A stretch of DNA of 64,000 nt from Planctomycetota bacterium (GTDB lineage: Bacteria; Planctomycetota; UBA1135; UBA2386): assembly GCA_020638735.1 (NCBI GenBank), contig JACKHZ010000008.1:806001-870000 (forward strand). The letters are read 5' to 3'. The translations under genes were made by a program, and so were the position numbers. The first letter of the stretch is position 1; every line of letters starts with the position of its first letter. The notes under the pieces are model-generated. The model worked only from the letters and a program-made list of their open reading frames with translations. It was not told the origin of the DNA and searched no databases. Shown here one piece after another: positions 37,036 through 45,545 of this stretch.

Positions 37036-37659
37036 ATGGCGACGAGCACCATGGCCGACGGCCTGTTCTTCTTCCGCCGCTTCCTCGGCAACCCGCGTGA
37101 GGTCGGCGCCCTGTGTCCGAGCACGCGCCACCTCGCCGCGGCGATGGTGCGTGATCTCGCGCTGCGCCCTGGCGACGTGGTGCTCGAGTATGGCGTCGGC
37201 ACCGGCTCGTTCACGCCGACGATCGCCGCGTTGGTCGCGGCGGTGCCCGGCGCGCGCTACCTCGGCATCGAACGCGAACCCGGCTTCTGCGAACGGCTGC
37301 GCGCGCGCTTCCCGCAGCTGGACTTCGCCAACGACCAGGTCGAGAACGTCGCGTCGTTGCTCGCCGCGCGCGGCTTGCCGGCGCCGCGCGCGATCCTGTC
37401 GGGGCTGCCGCTGATCCTGCTGCCGACGATGCGCGAGATCGTCACCGAGGCCGAACGGGTGCTGCAACCGGGCGGCGAGTTCCGCACCTTCAGCTACCTG
37501 CAGTCGTGGCCGACGTCGGGCGCGTTCCGGCTGCGCCGGCTGCTGCGCGAGACCTTCGCCGACACCTCGCGCAGCGCACTGGTGCTGCGCAACTTCCCGC
37601 CGGCGTGGGTGCTGCGCGGACAGAAGGCCCGCGGAGCCGCTGCGCACAGGCTCGCCTGA
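37036..37659 (+). CDS. PmtA-like phospholipid N-methyltransferase family
   Basis: 207-aa SAM-dependent methyltransferase. FFRRFLGNPREVGALCPSTRHLA is the N-terminal signature of the Rhodobacter-type phosphatidylethanolamine methyltransferases (related to KsgA); the SAM motif I VVLEYGVGTGSFT, IEREPGFC and SGLPLILLP follow. It would methylate an amino head group to mono-, di- or trimethylated lipid. It diverges from the operon with phosphatidylserine decarboxylase, whose product could be its substrate. ATG 37036; a second in-frame ATG is at 37051. Confidence 0.82.
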   Translation: MATSTMADGLFFFRRFLGNPREVGALCPSTRHLAAAMVRDLALRPGDVVLEYGVGTGSFTPTIAALVAAVPGARYLGIEREPGFCERLRARFPQLDFANDQVENVASLLAARGLPAPRAILSGLPLILLPTMREIVTEAERVLQPGGEFRTFSYLQSWPTSGAFRLRRLLRETFADTSRSALVLRNFPPAWVLRGQKARGAAAHRLA

Positions 37660-37761
37660 CACAATCCTGCACGGCCCTTGGCCGCGCGTTCACATCCGCA
37701 GCTTGCACTGCTGCGGCATGCTCGCACCGATCCTCCGCCCGGCCTCGCCCCGCGCCTCGGC

Positions 37762-39237
37762 ATGAACCTGCGCACCGAGGTGGCGGTGGTCGGCTCTGGC
37801 GCGGGCGGCAGCGTCGTCGCCAGCAGGCTCGCGGCCAACGGCGCGGGCGTCGTCGTGCTCGAGCGCGGCCCCTGGCTGCGCGAGCGCGAGCTGGGCGACA
37901 CGGCGCCCGCGCAGCTGGCGCAGCTCTACAGGGACGGTGGCGCGCAGACCAGCCACGAGACGGAGATGACCGTGCTGCAGGGCTGCTGCGTCGGCGGCTC
38001 CACGGTGCTGACCAACGCGACCTGCGCACGCATGCCAGAGGCGGTGCGGCAGCAGTTCGCCGGGTTCGGCTTCGATCTCGCCGAGGAACGGCTCGACGCC
38101 GCCTACCGACGCATCGAGGAAGTGCTGGACCTGGCCCCCCCGACGCCCCGCACCGAGCCCCCGAGGACACCGCTGGCCGACGCGCTCCGCTCGCTCGGCC
38201 ACGAGTCCGAGGTGCTGCGACAAGCGCGCCGTCGCTGCCCCGGCTGCGCCGCCTGCAACGCCGGTTGCCGCTTCGGCCGCAAGCTCGACGCCACGCTGAC
38301 GTGGCTGCCGCTGGCACAACGTCACGACGCGCGCGTGATGCCCGACGTCGCCGTGCGCCGGATCCTGCATCGACGGGGACACGTGCGCGCGTTGGTCTGC
38401 CACGACCTGGCGCGGCGCGCAGAGTTCCTGGTCGAAGCGGAGCGGTTCGTGCTCGCCGGAGGCGCCGTCAACACGCCCGAGCTGCTGCTGCGGTCGGGGA
38501 TCCACCGCCGTCGAGCCGGTCGCCGCACGTCGTTCAATGCCAGCGTCACCGTCCTGGGTGAGTTCGCGGCGCCACGGCCCGACGCTCACGACGACGATCC
38601 CTTGCTGCAGGTCGCCGCGCCGGGCTTCGTCGTCGAGCAACTGCGCTACCCGCCGTCGACCCCCGGCAGCACGCCGTCGGCCGGGTTTCCCGGTCACGTC
38701 GTCGCGCTCAGCGTGCTGGTGCCGACCGCGCCGACCGGCGAGGTGTCGTTGGGCCGCGGCCACCGTGTGCTGCCGCGCGTCTTCGACCACGCCGAGATCC
38801 GCTTCGTGCTCGCCAACGCCGAACGACAGGCCTTCGGCGACGGTCTCACGCTGGCGGCGTCGGCGTTGTTCGCCGCCGGCGCGGCGCAGGTCCACCTCCC
38901 GCTGGTGAGCCTGCCGATCGCGCGTTCGCCGCGGGACCTCGACGACCTGCCGCTGCGACTGCGCGACCAGCGCGACCTCGTCCGTCTGGGCTCGTGCCAC
39001 CCCCAGGGCGGCGCCGCCGCCGGCGGCGATGTCGAACGCGACGTGGTGGCACCGGACTTCCGCGTGCACGGGTTCGACAACCTGTTCGTCGTCGACGCCA
39101 GCGTGTTCCCGGTCGGGGTGCGCGTGCACCCGATGCTCAGCGTGATGGCGCTCGCCGATCTGGCCGCCGAGAGCGTCAGCGCCGTAGCTGCTCGAAGTGG
39201 CCTTCGAACACCACCTCGCCACGGCTCGAGTTGCTGA
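37762..39237 (+). CDS. GMC-family FAD oxidoreductase
   Basis: 491-aa flavoprotein. FAD motif VVGSGAGGSVVASRLAANGAGVVVLE (residues ~8-33), QGCCVGGSTVLTNATC as the GMC substrate/FAD loop, a cysteine-rich CPGCAACNAGCRFGRK segment (long-chain alcohol oxidase/cholesterol oxidase branch of GMC), FVLAGGAVNTPELLLRSG, and the C-terminal GSCHPQGG with catalytic His region and NLFVVDASVFPVGVRVHPML. It likely oxidises an alcohol or sterol-like substrate. It has no signal peptide. ATG 37762 gives the normal N-terminus. Its last 62 bp overlap the convergent gene at 39176. Confidence 0.87.
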   Translation: MNLRTEVAVVGSGAGGSVVASRLAANGAGVVVLERGPWLRERELGDTAPAQLAQLYRDGGAQTSHETEMTVLQGCCVGGSTVLTNATCARMPEAVRQQFAGFGFDLAEERLDAAYRRIEEVLDLAPPTPRTEPPRTPLADALRSLGHESEVLRQARRRCPGCAACNAGCRFGRKLDATLTWLPLAQRHDARVMPDVAVRRILHRRGHVRALVCHDLARRAEFLVEAERFVLAGGAVNTPELLLRSGIHRRRAGRRTSFNASVTVLGEFAAPRPDAHDDDPLLQVAAPGFVVEQLRYPPSTPGSTPSAGFPGHVVALSVLVPTAPTGEVSLGRGHRVLPRVFDHAEIRFVLANAERQAFGDGLTLAASALFAAGAAQVHLPLVSLPIARSPRDLDDLPLRLRDQRDLVRLGSCHPQGGAAAGGDVERDVVAPDFRVHGFDNLFVVDASVFPVGVRVHPMLSVMALADLAAESVSAVAARSGLRTPPRHGSSC

Positions 39238-40256
39238 TCTCGAGGAACACCCGGTCCTCCTGCCCCGGCCGGATCTCGACGCGGCCCTGCCAGGTGTCCT
39301 CGAGCACACCGTCGCTGCGCTCGGTCTTGACCAGGTCGGTGTCGCCGAGCCGGACGTGGAAACAGCCGCCGCCGTTGGTGTCGCCGATCGCGTCGCCGCG
39401 CCAGCTCGCCTTGGTGATCACCAGCACCTGGTCCGGCGGGATACGACCACCTTCGCAGTAGCCGAGCGAGTCGTCGTCGATGGTCGCCTGCACGCCGAAC
39501 GGGAGCGGCTCCTTGCTGATGCGATCGAAGTACGCCGAGTGACCGCGGCCGAGCTCGATGCGGCACGGATTGCCACCCACCGCTCCGGAGCGGGCCTGCA
39601 GCACCACCCGCGGCTGCTTCAACAGCAACGGCGCGTCGGCGTCGGTGCGCACCTGCAACGCCGCCGCGCGCAGCTTCAGCGCCAACGTCGACAACTGGAT
39701 CCCTCCGGCGGGACTGAGCACCGAGCCACGGCCGAACGCACCGTCCTCGGTCGCATGCCAGTCCAGCACGCAGCGCTCGCCGAAGTCCACGATCTCGAAC
39801 AGCGACGACGAGTCGGAGTCGCTGTCGTCGGTCCAGACGAAGTAGCCGTGTCCGAGCAGCGCCGGCAACTTCACCGTCGGCGCCTTGTCGTCCGGGTTCT
39901 CGTAGCGCGTCATCGCCGCGGCACGCACCAAGCCCTCGAGCTTGGCGACCGGCTGCAGGCCGAGCTGGCCGAGACGCAGCTCGCCGAGGTTGACGATCAG
40001 GCTGCGGTCGTCGGTGACGGTGTCGACGCGCAGCTGGCCGCCGCTCAGGGTGACGTCGTAGTCGTTGCCCGTCTTGTTCTTGCCCTTGCGCTCCATGCCG
40101 CCGTAGTTGCGCTCGAAGCTGAAGCACCGGTCCTCATGGTCGGCGGCTCGGATGTTGTGCAGCACGGCCGGCGCGCGGCGCCGCGGGCATCGACTGCGCC
40201 GCGACCGGCGCCACCGCCATCAGCAAGCCGAGCCCCCACCACGTCGCAGCGTTCAT
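39176..40256 (-). pseudogene. Secreted protein of unknown function, one-base frameshift after the signal peptide
   Basis: From ATG 40256 a clear signal peptide is encoded (MNAATWWGLGLLMAVAPVAAQS), but that frame ends after about 40 codons. The other frame, from about 40190, reads APAVLHNIRAADHEDRCFSFERN and runs to the stop at 39176 with 330 well-formed residues. A +1 shift (one extra base) in the GC-rich stretch near 40170-40192 joins them. The mature part is rich in beta-strand and Asp and I do not recognise it; GYFVWTDDSDSDSSSLF and the final GEVVFEGHFEQLRR are distinctive. Without the shift the protein would lack export. Its 3' end overlaps the GMC gene by 62 bp antiparallel. Confidence 0.55.
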
Positions 40257-40301
40257 CCGCCGCCAACCATCGCCCGGTGCAGGCGCCCCGACAAGCCCCC
40301 G

Positions 40302-41420
40302 CTACAGACCCATCGTCGACTGCAGGCCGTTGCTCAGCACGCCGAGCCCGAGCAGCGGGCCGCCCGCCGTGAACACCAGCTGCTGCGACGTGAACTTCTG
40401 GCCGGCGAACACCGCCGACCCCGGGATCGAGAGCCCGTACGAGAACCCGCCCGCGGCGTCGGTGACCCCGAGCAGCAACAGCTGCAGCGTCGCCGGGTCC
40501 TCGGTGATCACGTTGATGCCGAGCGGCAGCGCGACCGCCGGTCCGGTGGCGAACGCGAGCACCACCGCCTGCGACGCCGGCGCCGCGCTCAACGTGTAGC
40601 TCTGGGTCTGGCCCAACACCGGCGTCGTCGCCATCTGCACCGGCGAGCCGGGGCCGCTACCGCCACCAACGTCGACGACCTGCGCGAGCAGCGGGTCATA
40701 GCTGCGGCCCGAGCACGCGGACAAGGTGACACCAGCCGTCAGTGAGCTGATGCCGGTGCGCGCCGTCAGGTCGAAGGCGTAGCTGCTGGTGTGCGGCGGC
40801 AGGCCGAGTCCGAGCAGTCCGTACGGGTAGATCGCCACCGTCAGCGAGCCGCCGACCTGCAGGTTGGCCCCGACCGAGGTGTTCAGCACGCCGCCGACCA
40901 CACCGGGCCCGTTGTTGACGTTGAGGGTCAGCGAGCTGCAGTAGACCTGCGCGCCGAACGACAGCGACGGGTTGGTGTCGACCAGCGTCGCGTATCCGGC
41001 GAGCGACAACACGAACTGGATCTGCACCGGCGCGCCGAGCGGCAGCGACGCCGAGCTGACGTGGATCGTGTCGACGAACTGGGCCTGCGGCCCCTGGTCG
41101 AGCCACAAGAACACCCCGCTCGAGGCGCAGTTGGTGGCCGAGCCCGCGCCGTCGACGTGCAGCCAGCCGTAGTCGGAGGTCGGGTTGCAGCTGCCCTGCG
41201 AGGTGCAGGTCGCCCCCGGGTTGCTGTTGAAGCCAGGCGTCGACAGCGGCGCCTGGGTCTGCCACGGTGTCATCACGTTCAGCTCGGAGGACGCGCCCGA
41301 GTAGGAGTTGGCGATCCGGTAGCTGTTGCGGACCTGGCAGACCTGGGCGGCCGCCGCTTCGACCATGACGGTCGCGAACAAGGCTGCCAACAGGCACTTT
41401 GGAGCAGGGAGGTGGCTCAT
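40302..41420 (-). CDS. Secreted protein of unknown function with lineage-type C-terminal module
   Basis: 372 aa with a signal peptide (cleavage near EAAAAQ). The mature region is Ser/Gly/Thr-rich, low in charge, with four early cysteines (CQVRNSYR, ATCTSQGSC, NCASSG) and further Cys at VYCSSL and LSACSG. The last ~110 residues (from TTPVLGQTQSYTLSAAPASQ through PLGINVITEDPATLQLLLLGVTDAAGGFSYGLSIPGS to SNGLQSTMGL) look like a self-contained beta-rich module of a type I associate with secreted proteins of high-GC planctomycetes. No enzyme motif is seen. ATG 41420. Confidence 0.7.
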   Translation of the reverse strand: MSHLPAPKCLLAALFATVMVEAAAAQVCQVRNSYRIANSYSGASSELNVMTPWQTQAPLSTPGFNSNPGATCTSQGSCNPTSDYGWLHVDGAGSATNCASSGVFLWLDQGPQAQFVDTIHVSSASLPLGAPVQIQFVLSLAGYATLVDTNPSLSFGAQVYCSSLTLNVNNGPGVVGGVLNTSVGANLQVGGSLTVAIYPYGLLGLGLPPHTSSYAFDLTARTGISSLTAGVTLSACSGRSYDPLLAQVVDVGGGSGPGSPVQMATTPVLGQTQSYTLSAAPASQAVVLAFATGPAVALPLGINVITEDPATLQLLLLGVTDAAGGFSYGLSIPGSAVFAGQKFTSQQLVFTAGGPLLGLGVLSNGLQSTMGL

Positions 41421-41515
41421 GCCCGGAGCAGCGGCAGCGCCGGAGAAACCACACTGCGAAGGCGCAAGTCCACTCCGGCGCTCCGGCCCGCTCGCCGTCC
41501 TGGCACACTGTCGTC

Positions 41516-41773
41516 ATGCTGCCACGCCTCGCCGCAAGCGTCGCCGGACTGCTCGCCGCCTGCGCCACCTCCCCGGCCCCAAGGGCGACACCCGACCCGT
41601 CCGTGCTGATCGGCACCTGGCGGGTCGACTTGCGCCCGACCCCCGACGCGGATCCCTACTTCCAGGAATTCGTCGTCGACGACGTCGCCGACGGCCTGCG
41701 CGGCTCCTTCTACGGCACCGCGATCGCCGACGGCCGCATCAACGGCGACTGGGGCGCGCTGCGCAGCGAGTGA
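41516..41773 (+). CDS. Short lipoprotein, probably 3'-truncated
   Basis: 85 aa. Signal with LLAAC (Cys16) followed by IGTWRVDLRPTPDADPYFQEFVV and GSFYGTAIADGRINGDWG, beta-strand rich and reminiscent of a small lipocalin-like or DUF lipoprotein. The frame ends abruptly at WGALRSE just 12 bp before the stop of the convergent PhoD-like gene, itself deleted internally, so the 3' part of the barrel may have been lost. Function unknown. Confidence 0.55.
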   Translation: MLPRLAASVAGLLAACATSPAPRATPDPSVLIGTWRVDLRPTPDADPYFQEFVVDDVADGLRGSFYGTAIADGRINGDWGALRSE

Positions 41774-41785
41774 GACCACCGCGCG

Positions 41786-42660
41786 TCAACGCACGGCTTC
41801 GATCGCGACGCGGCGTACGACGGCGCCCTCGACGTCGTGGTGCTGCACGACGGCGGTCGCAGCGGTGACACGCACCGACAGGAAGCCGCCCTTGATGCGC
41901 AAGAACGGCTGCCACTCCGGCTGCCGCTCCTTGCTGAAACCGCCGGCGTGCGCGTCCGAGGCCGGCCCACAGCCGAACTCGGCGAGGCCGGTGTCGGGAT
42001 CGACGGAGTGGTACTGCCAATGGCGATCGCCGTTGATCACCACCAGCCCGGGCACCGACGCCAGCAGCTCGCGCAGCCGCCGGCCTTCGTGCGCGAAGCC
42101 GGCGTTGGCGTGTCGCCGGTCTGCAGGAAGAACGCCGGGTCGACGGTGAGCATCGACCGGTAGATGCGGTGACCGCGCGCCTTGTCGTCGCGCCGCGGGA
42201 AGTCCTGGCAGGTCGACACGACGAACGTCAGCGCCGCTTCGGCTGCGGCCGTCGGCGCGGTCGTGAACGAACCGGCGAACGTGCTGCGCAGCGCGTCGTG
42301 CCGCCCCTGCGCCTCGAACTCGTAGCGGGTCGCCGGTGACAGTTCTTCGAGGCGTTGCTGATGACAGAAGTCGCTGTCGGCGTCGACCGCGCACCACGCG
42401 GTCTCGCGGCGTTGGTCGGGATGTGCGGCCGGCCAGCAGACGAAACGCACTTCGCCGACGGCGCCGGGCATGCGCCAGTGCGGGCGATCGGCGTTCCAGT
42501 CGTCGACCCGATCGAGCGCGTCGGCGTGCGCCGTCAGCCGCGTCCACAGCACCGCGCTGGTCGCGGTGACCTCGCCGATCTTGACGCCGTCGCCGTGGGC
42601 GATCGTCGGCGCGGGATCCTGCGCGAGCAGCGGTAGCAGCGAAAACAGCGCCGTGAGCAT
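41786..42660 (-). pseudogene. PhoD-like alkaline phosphatase, internally deleted
   Basis: The 5' part from ATG 42660 has a signal peptide (LFSLLPLLAQ), the fibronectin-like N-domain (HGDGVKIGEVTATSAVLWTRL) and the start of the catalytic domain up to FVVSTCQDF and DPAFFLQTGDT. Near 42110-42115 the frame changes and the text jumps to the 3' end of a PhoD enzyme: ANAGFAHEGRRLRELL, VVINGDRHWQYHSVDPDTG, EFGCGPASDAHAGG. About 200 residues holding most metal ligands are missing (PhoD proteins are usually ~500 aa; here ~290). It cannot be an active phosphodiesterase or alkaline phosphatase as written. An assembly gap is the alternative. Confidence 0.75.
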
Positions 42661-42683
42661 CGGCAAGTCTTGGTGGAGCAGCG

Positions 42684-43436
42684 TCAGCGCTTCGCCAACT
42701 CCGCGTCGATCAGGTCGATGACGCGCTGCGAAGTCTGCTGCAGGGTTCGATAGAGACCGACGAACTCTTCGCTGGTCCAGATCGCGACGACGCAGCCGTT
42801 CTTGTAGGTGGCGTCCCGCAGCAGCTCCGTGAAGTCGTCGACGGCCAGCCCGACGTCGGCGGCGGTCTTCTCGCCGAGGAACACCGGCTTGAGGCGTTCG
42901 AGGTCGGCGTGCACGTAGATCGAGCGGGCGACGAACTCGCGGTATTCGAACGTCTCGTGGTCGATGTACGAGTGGTTGGTCTGGTAGAGCAGCTCGAGGT
43001 CGAACAGCGCCTCCTTGATCGCCGCGGCGGTGATCAGGTTCATGTTGCCGGAGCCGATCAGGTCCTTGACGGTGACGTTGCTCGGCGTGAAGCGCTCTTC
43101 GTAGAGGGTCAGCACCACCGACTCCGCGAGCTCCTGCACGCTCAGCGACTCGCCGCCCATCGCCGCCAGCAGCCGCCGCGTCGCCGCCATGCGCCGTTCG
43201 CGGTATTCGACCTGGTAGCGCAGGCTGTCGAGGTCCTTCTGCAGGTCGAGGCGGATGCTGCGCAGGTACTTGGTCTCGCGCTGGCGTTCGCCGCGCGCGA
43301 CGTTGGCGTTGTTGATCTGCAGCGCCAGCAAGATGCCGAGCACGATCAGCACGATCTCGCCCAGCGCGTAGAGCAGGTAGCGCCTGGCGCCGGACTGCAG
43401 CAGCCGCGCGCGGAGGGAACGCAGGAAGAGGCTCAT
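42684..43436 (-). CDS. DUF6090-type single-pass membrane protein
   Basis: 250 aa. The N-terminus RRYLLYALGEIVLIVLGILLALQINNAN is the family hallmark of DUF6090 (Y..GEI.LIVIGILIALQINNWN), common in Bacteroidota. One membrane helix (residues ~22-42) is followed by a long helical, probably coiled-coil region (RQRETKYLRSIRLDLQKDLDSL) and a helical C-terminus. Role unknown. ATG 43436. It lies between the PhoD remnant and the TsaC-like gene on the same strand, and may have come from Bacteroidota by transfer (inference). Confidence 0.8.
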   Translation of the reverse strand: MSLFLRSLRARLLQSGARRYLLYALGEIVLIVLGILLALQINNANVARGERQRETKYLRSIRLDLQKDLDSLRYQVEYRERRMAATRRLLAAMGGESLSVQELAESVVLTLYEERFTPSNVTVKDLIGSGNMNLITAAAIKEALFDLELLYQTNHSYIDHETFEYREFVARSIYVHADLERLKPVFLGEKTAADVGLAVDDFTELLRDATYKNGCVVAIWTSEEFVGLYRTLQQTSQRVIDLIDAELAKR

Positions 43437-43460
43437 GGGGAGAACGGGGTGGCGCGCATG

Positions 43461-44552
43461 CTAGCGCAGTCCGGCGCGGCGCAGCCGGTCGCGCACGGCG
43501 GCCCACGCGGCATCGTCGGGCAGCTGCTCGACCAGCGCGACGGCGACGCCGGCGCGGTCGAGGCGGTGCAGCGCGGCGTAGAGTTCGCGGGCGAAGCCGG
43601 CCGGATCGGCGGGCAGCACGTCGACGTGCGCGGCGTCGGTGACGCCGCCGGCATCGCCGCGGCACAGCAGCGCGAACGGGCGTTCGAGTTCGTTCGGGAC
43701 CTGCAGCGCACCATCGGCGCGACGCGCGATCGAGCGCAACGGCACCGACGGCGCGTAGTGCCGTTCGACGCGACCGGGCGAACGCCGCGCCGCGTCGCCG
43801 ACCTCGTCGGCGTGGTCGGCGACGAACACTTCGCCGACCACCGCCTGCAACTGTTCGCGCGTCGTGCCGCCTTCGCGCAGCAAGACCACCCGTTCGCCGC
43901 CACGTGGGTCCGCCTCGACGGCGACCACCGTCGACTCGATGCCGACCGCGCACGGCCCGGCGTCGACGACCGCGAACACCCGCCCGCCGAGGCCGTCGAG
44001 CACGTGCTGCGCGGTGGTCGGCGAGATGCGCGTGAACGGGTTGGCGCTCGGCGCCGCGACCGGCACGTCGGCCGCGCGCAGCAGCGCCAGCGCCACCGGA
44101 TGCGCCGGCATGCGCACGCCGACCGTGTCGAGCCCGCCGGTGACGACGTCGGGCACCTCGGGCCGGCGCGGCAGCACCAGCGTCAGCGGCCCCGGCCAGA
44201 AGGCGTCGATCAGCCGTCGCGCCAGCGGCGGCACATCGGCGACGACGCGCCCGAGCCACGATGGGTCGGCGACGTGCACGATCAGCGGGTTGAACGCCGG
44301 TCGCTGCTTGGCGGCGAAGATGCTGCGCACCGCCGTTTCGTCGAGCGCGTTGGCGCCGAGGCCGTAGACGGTCTCGGTCGGCAGCGCGACGAGGCGGCCA
44401 TCGCGCAGCCACTGCGCTGGCTCTCGCAACAGCACCGCGAGCCGCGCAGCGTCGCCGACATCCGCGTCGGTGACGCGCACGATCCGCGCCTCGCGTTCTG
44501 CTGGTCGGTGAGGATCGTCGGGCGCCACGGCGGCGCAGCGTAGCGAGCGCAC
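43461..44552 (-). CDS. tsaC: Threonylcarbamoyl-AMP synthase, Sua5 type
   Basis: Up to 363 aa. The N-terminal YrdC domain has LVALPTETVYGLGANAL, KQRPAFNPLIVHV, FWPGPLTLVL, VGVRMPAHPVALALL and VAAPSANPF; the C-terminal Sua5 domain follows a linker with LLREGGTT and SPGRVERHYAPSVPL. It makes threonylcarbamoyl-AMP from Thr, bicarbonate and ATP for t6A37 of ANN-decoding tRNAs, an essential step. The start is uncertain: GTG 44552 is the longest, but the conserved part begins at about residue 25 (IVRVTDADV), where another GTG is available. Confidence 0.92.
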   Translation of the reverse strand: MRSLRCAAVAPDDPHRPAEREARIVRVTDADVGDAARLAVLLREPAQWLRDGRLVALPTETVYGLGANALDETAVRSIFAAKQRPAFNPLIVHVADPSWLGRVVADVPPLARRLIDAFWPGPLTLVLPRRPEVPDVVTGGLDTVGVRMPAHPVALALLRAADVPVAAPSANPFTRISPTTAQHVLDGLGGRVFAVVDAGPCAVGIESTVVAVEADPRGGERVVLLREGGTTREQLQAVVGEVFVADHADEVGDAARRSPGRVERHYAPSVPLRSIARRADGALQVPNELERPFALLCRGDAGGVTDAAHVDVLPADPAGFARELYAALHRLDRAGVAVALVEQLPDDAAWAAVRDRLRRAGLR

Positions 44553-44576
44553 GGCGGGCCCGCATCCCGCCTCTGC

Positions 44577-45434
44577 TCAGCGGCGACTCGCCTCCTGCCA
44601 CAACCACCGCAACCCGTCGTGCAGCGCCGGCGCGTTGCCAGGCGTCGGGCGGCCGCCGTGGCCGGTGTCGGCGTCGACCCAGCGCTTGGGCCCTGCGCAG
44701 GCGTCGAACACCTCACGGGCGTAGGCGGGCGGCGCGATGTCGTCGCGGCGGCCGACGACGAACAGCACCGGCACGTCGGTGATGCCGGCGGCGAGGTCGT
44801 CGCTGCAGGCGCTCGCCGGCAGGCTCAGCGCGTACGGCAGCGCGATCAGCCACGCGTTCCACCAGCCGTAGCGCCACAGGATCATCGAGTAGAGATTGGG
44901 CGGCTTCTCCAGCAGCACGCCGGCGACTTCGCCCGGCAGCTGGTTGGCGACGTGCAACGCGCAGGTCGTGCCGATGCTCTGGCCGTGCACCACGAGCGGC
45001 ACGCCGGGATGTTGCTGCCGCGCCCAGGCCACCACTTCGAGCGCCGCGGCGGCGATCACCGTCATCGACGTGCCGTTGCCGTAGTCGTCGCCATAGCCGG
45101 GATACTGCATCGCCAGCACCACCGCCGCGCGCGGCGCCGCCTCGTCGTGCGCCAGCCAATCGCCGAACAGCTGCGCGGTCGCATCGACCTGGTATTGCGC
45201 GAGCCCGGCGTTGCCGGTGAGGGCGAGCACGATGGCCTGCGGTTCGCCGATGCCGAGCTGTCGTCGGTAGATCCCGATGCGCCGTTCGGCGATCGACTCC
45301 GCGCGCGCGACGAACGTGTGGTCCGCCGGCCGGTCGCCCGACCGCGAGCGCTGCGGGTAGAGCAGGCAGCCGCCGAGCAGCAGCGTCGCGGTGATGGTCG
45401 CTGCGCGCAGGGCGCCACGCGATCGGCGGTGCAT
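44577..45434 (-). CDS. Alpha/beta-hydrolase lipoprotein
   Basis: 285 aa. Lipobox LLGGC (Cys23), then an alpha/beta-hydrolase: ALTGNAG oxyanion region, MQYPGYGDDYGNGTS, nucleophile elbow GQSIGTT (Ser), acid in VLFVVGRRDD and His in DTGHGG. It resembles serine aminopeptidase S33/lysophospholipase-like hydrolases of the cell envelope; substrate unknown. The start is ATG 45434 (ATG 45446 also in frame), which gives the standard lipoprotein N-terminus. It is divergent from the ECF sigma gene 111 bp away. Confidence 0.85.
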   Translation of the reverse strand: MHRRSRGALRAATITATLLLGGCLLYPQRSRSGDRPADHTFVARAESIAERRIGIYRRQLGIGEPQAIVLALTGNAGLAQYQVDATAQLFGDWLAHDEAAPRAAVVLAMQYPGYGDDYGNGTSMTVIAAAALEVVAWARQQHPGVPLVVHGQSIGTTCALHVANQLPGEVAGVLLEKPPNLYSMILWRYGWWNAWLIALPYALSLPASACSDDLAAGITDVPVLFVVGRRDDIAPPAYAREVFDACAGPKRWVDADTGHGGRPTPGNAPALHDGLRWLWQEASRR

Positions 45435-45545
45435 GGCGCGCACCATGCGCGATCGATGCGCCCGCTGCAACGGGGCTCGCGCGGTGCGTTCGCCATGTGC
45501 TAGTGTTCTGCAGCTCCGAGGTGTTCGAAGCGAAGCGGCGTGGCG

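Noticed and set aside
41771..41773. TGA ending the short lipoprotein, considered as a second Sec codon
   Set aside because: The frame after it is the shadow of the convergent PhoD gene and no suitable hairpin or Cys-like context is present.
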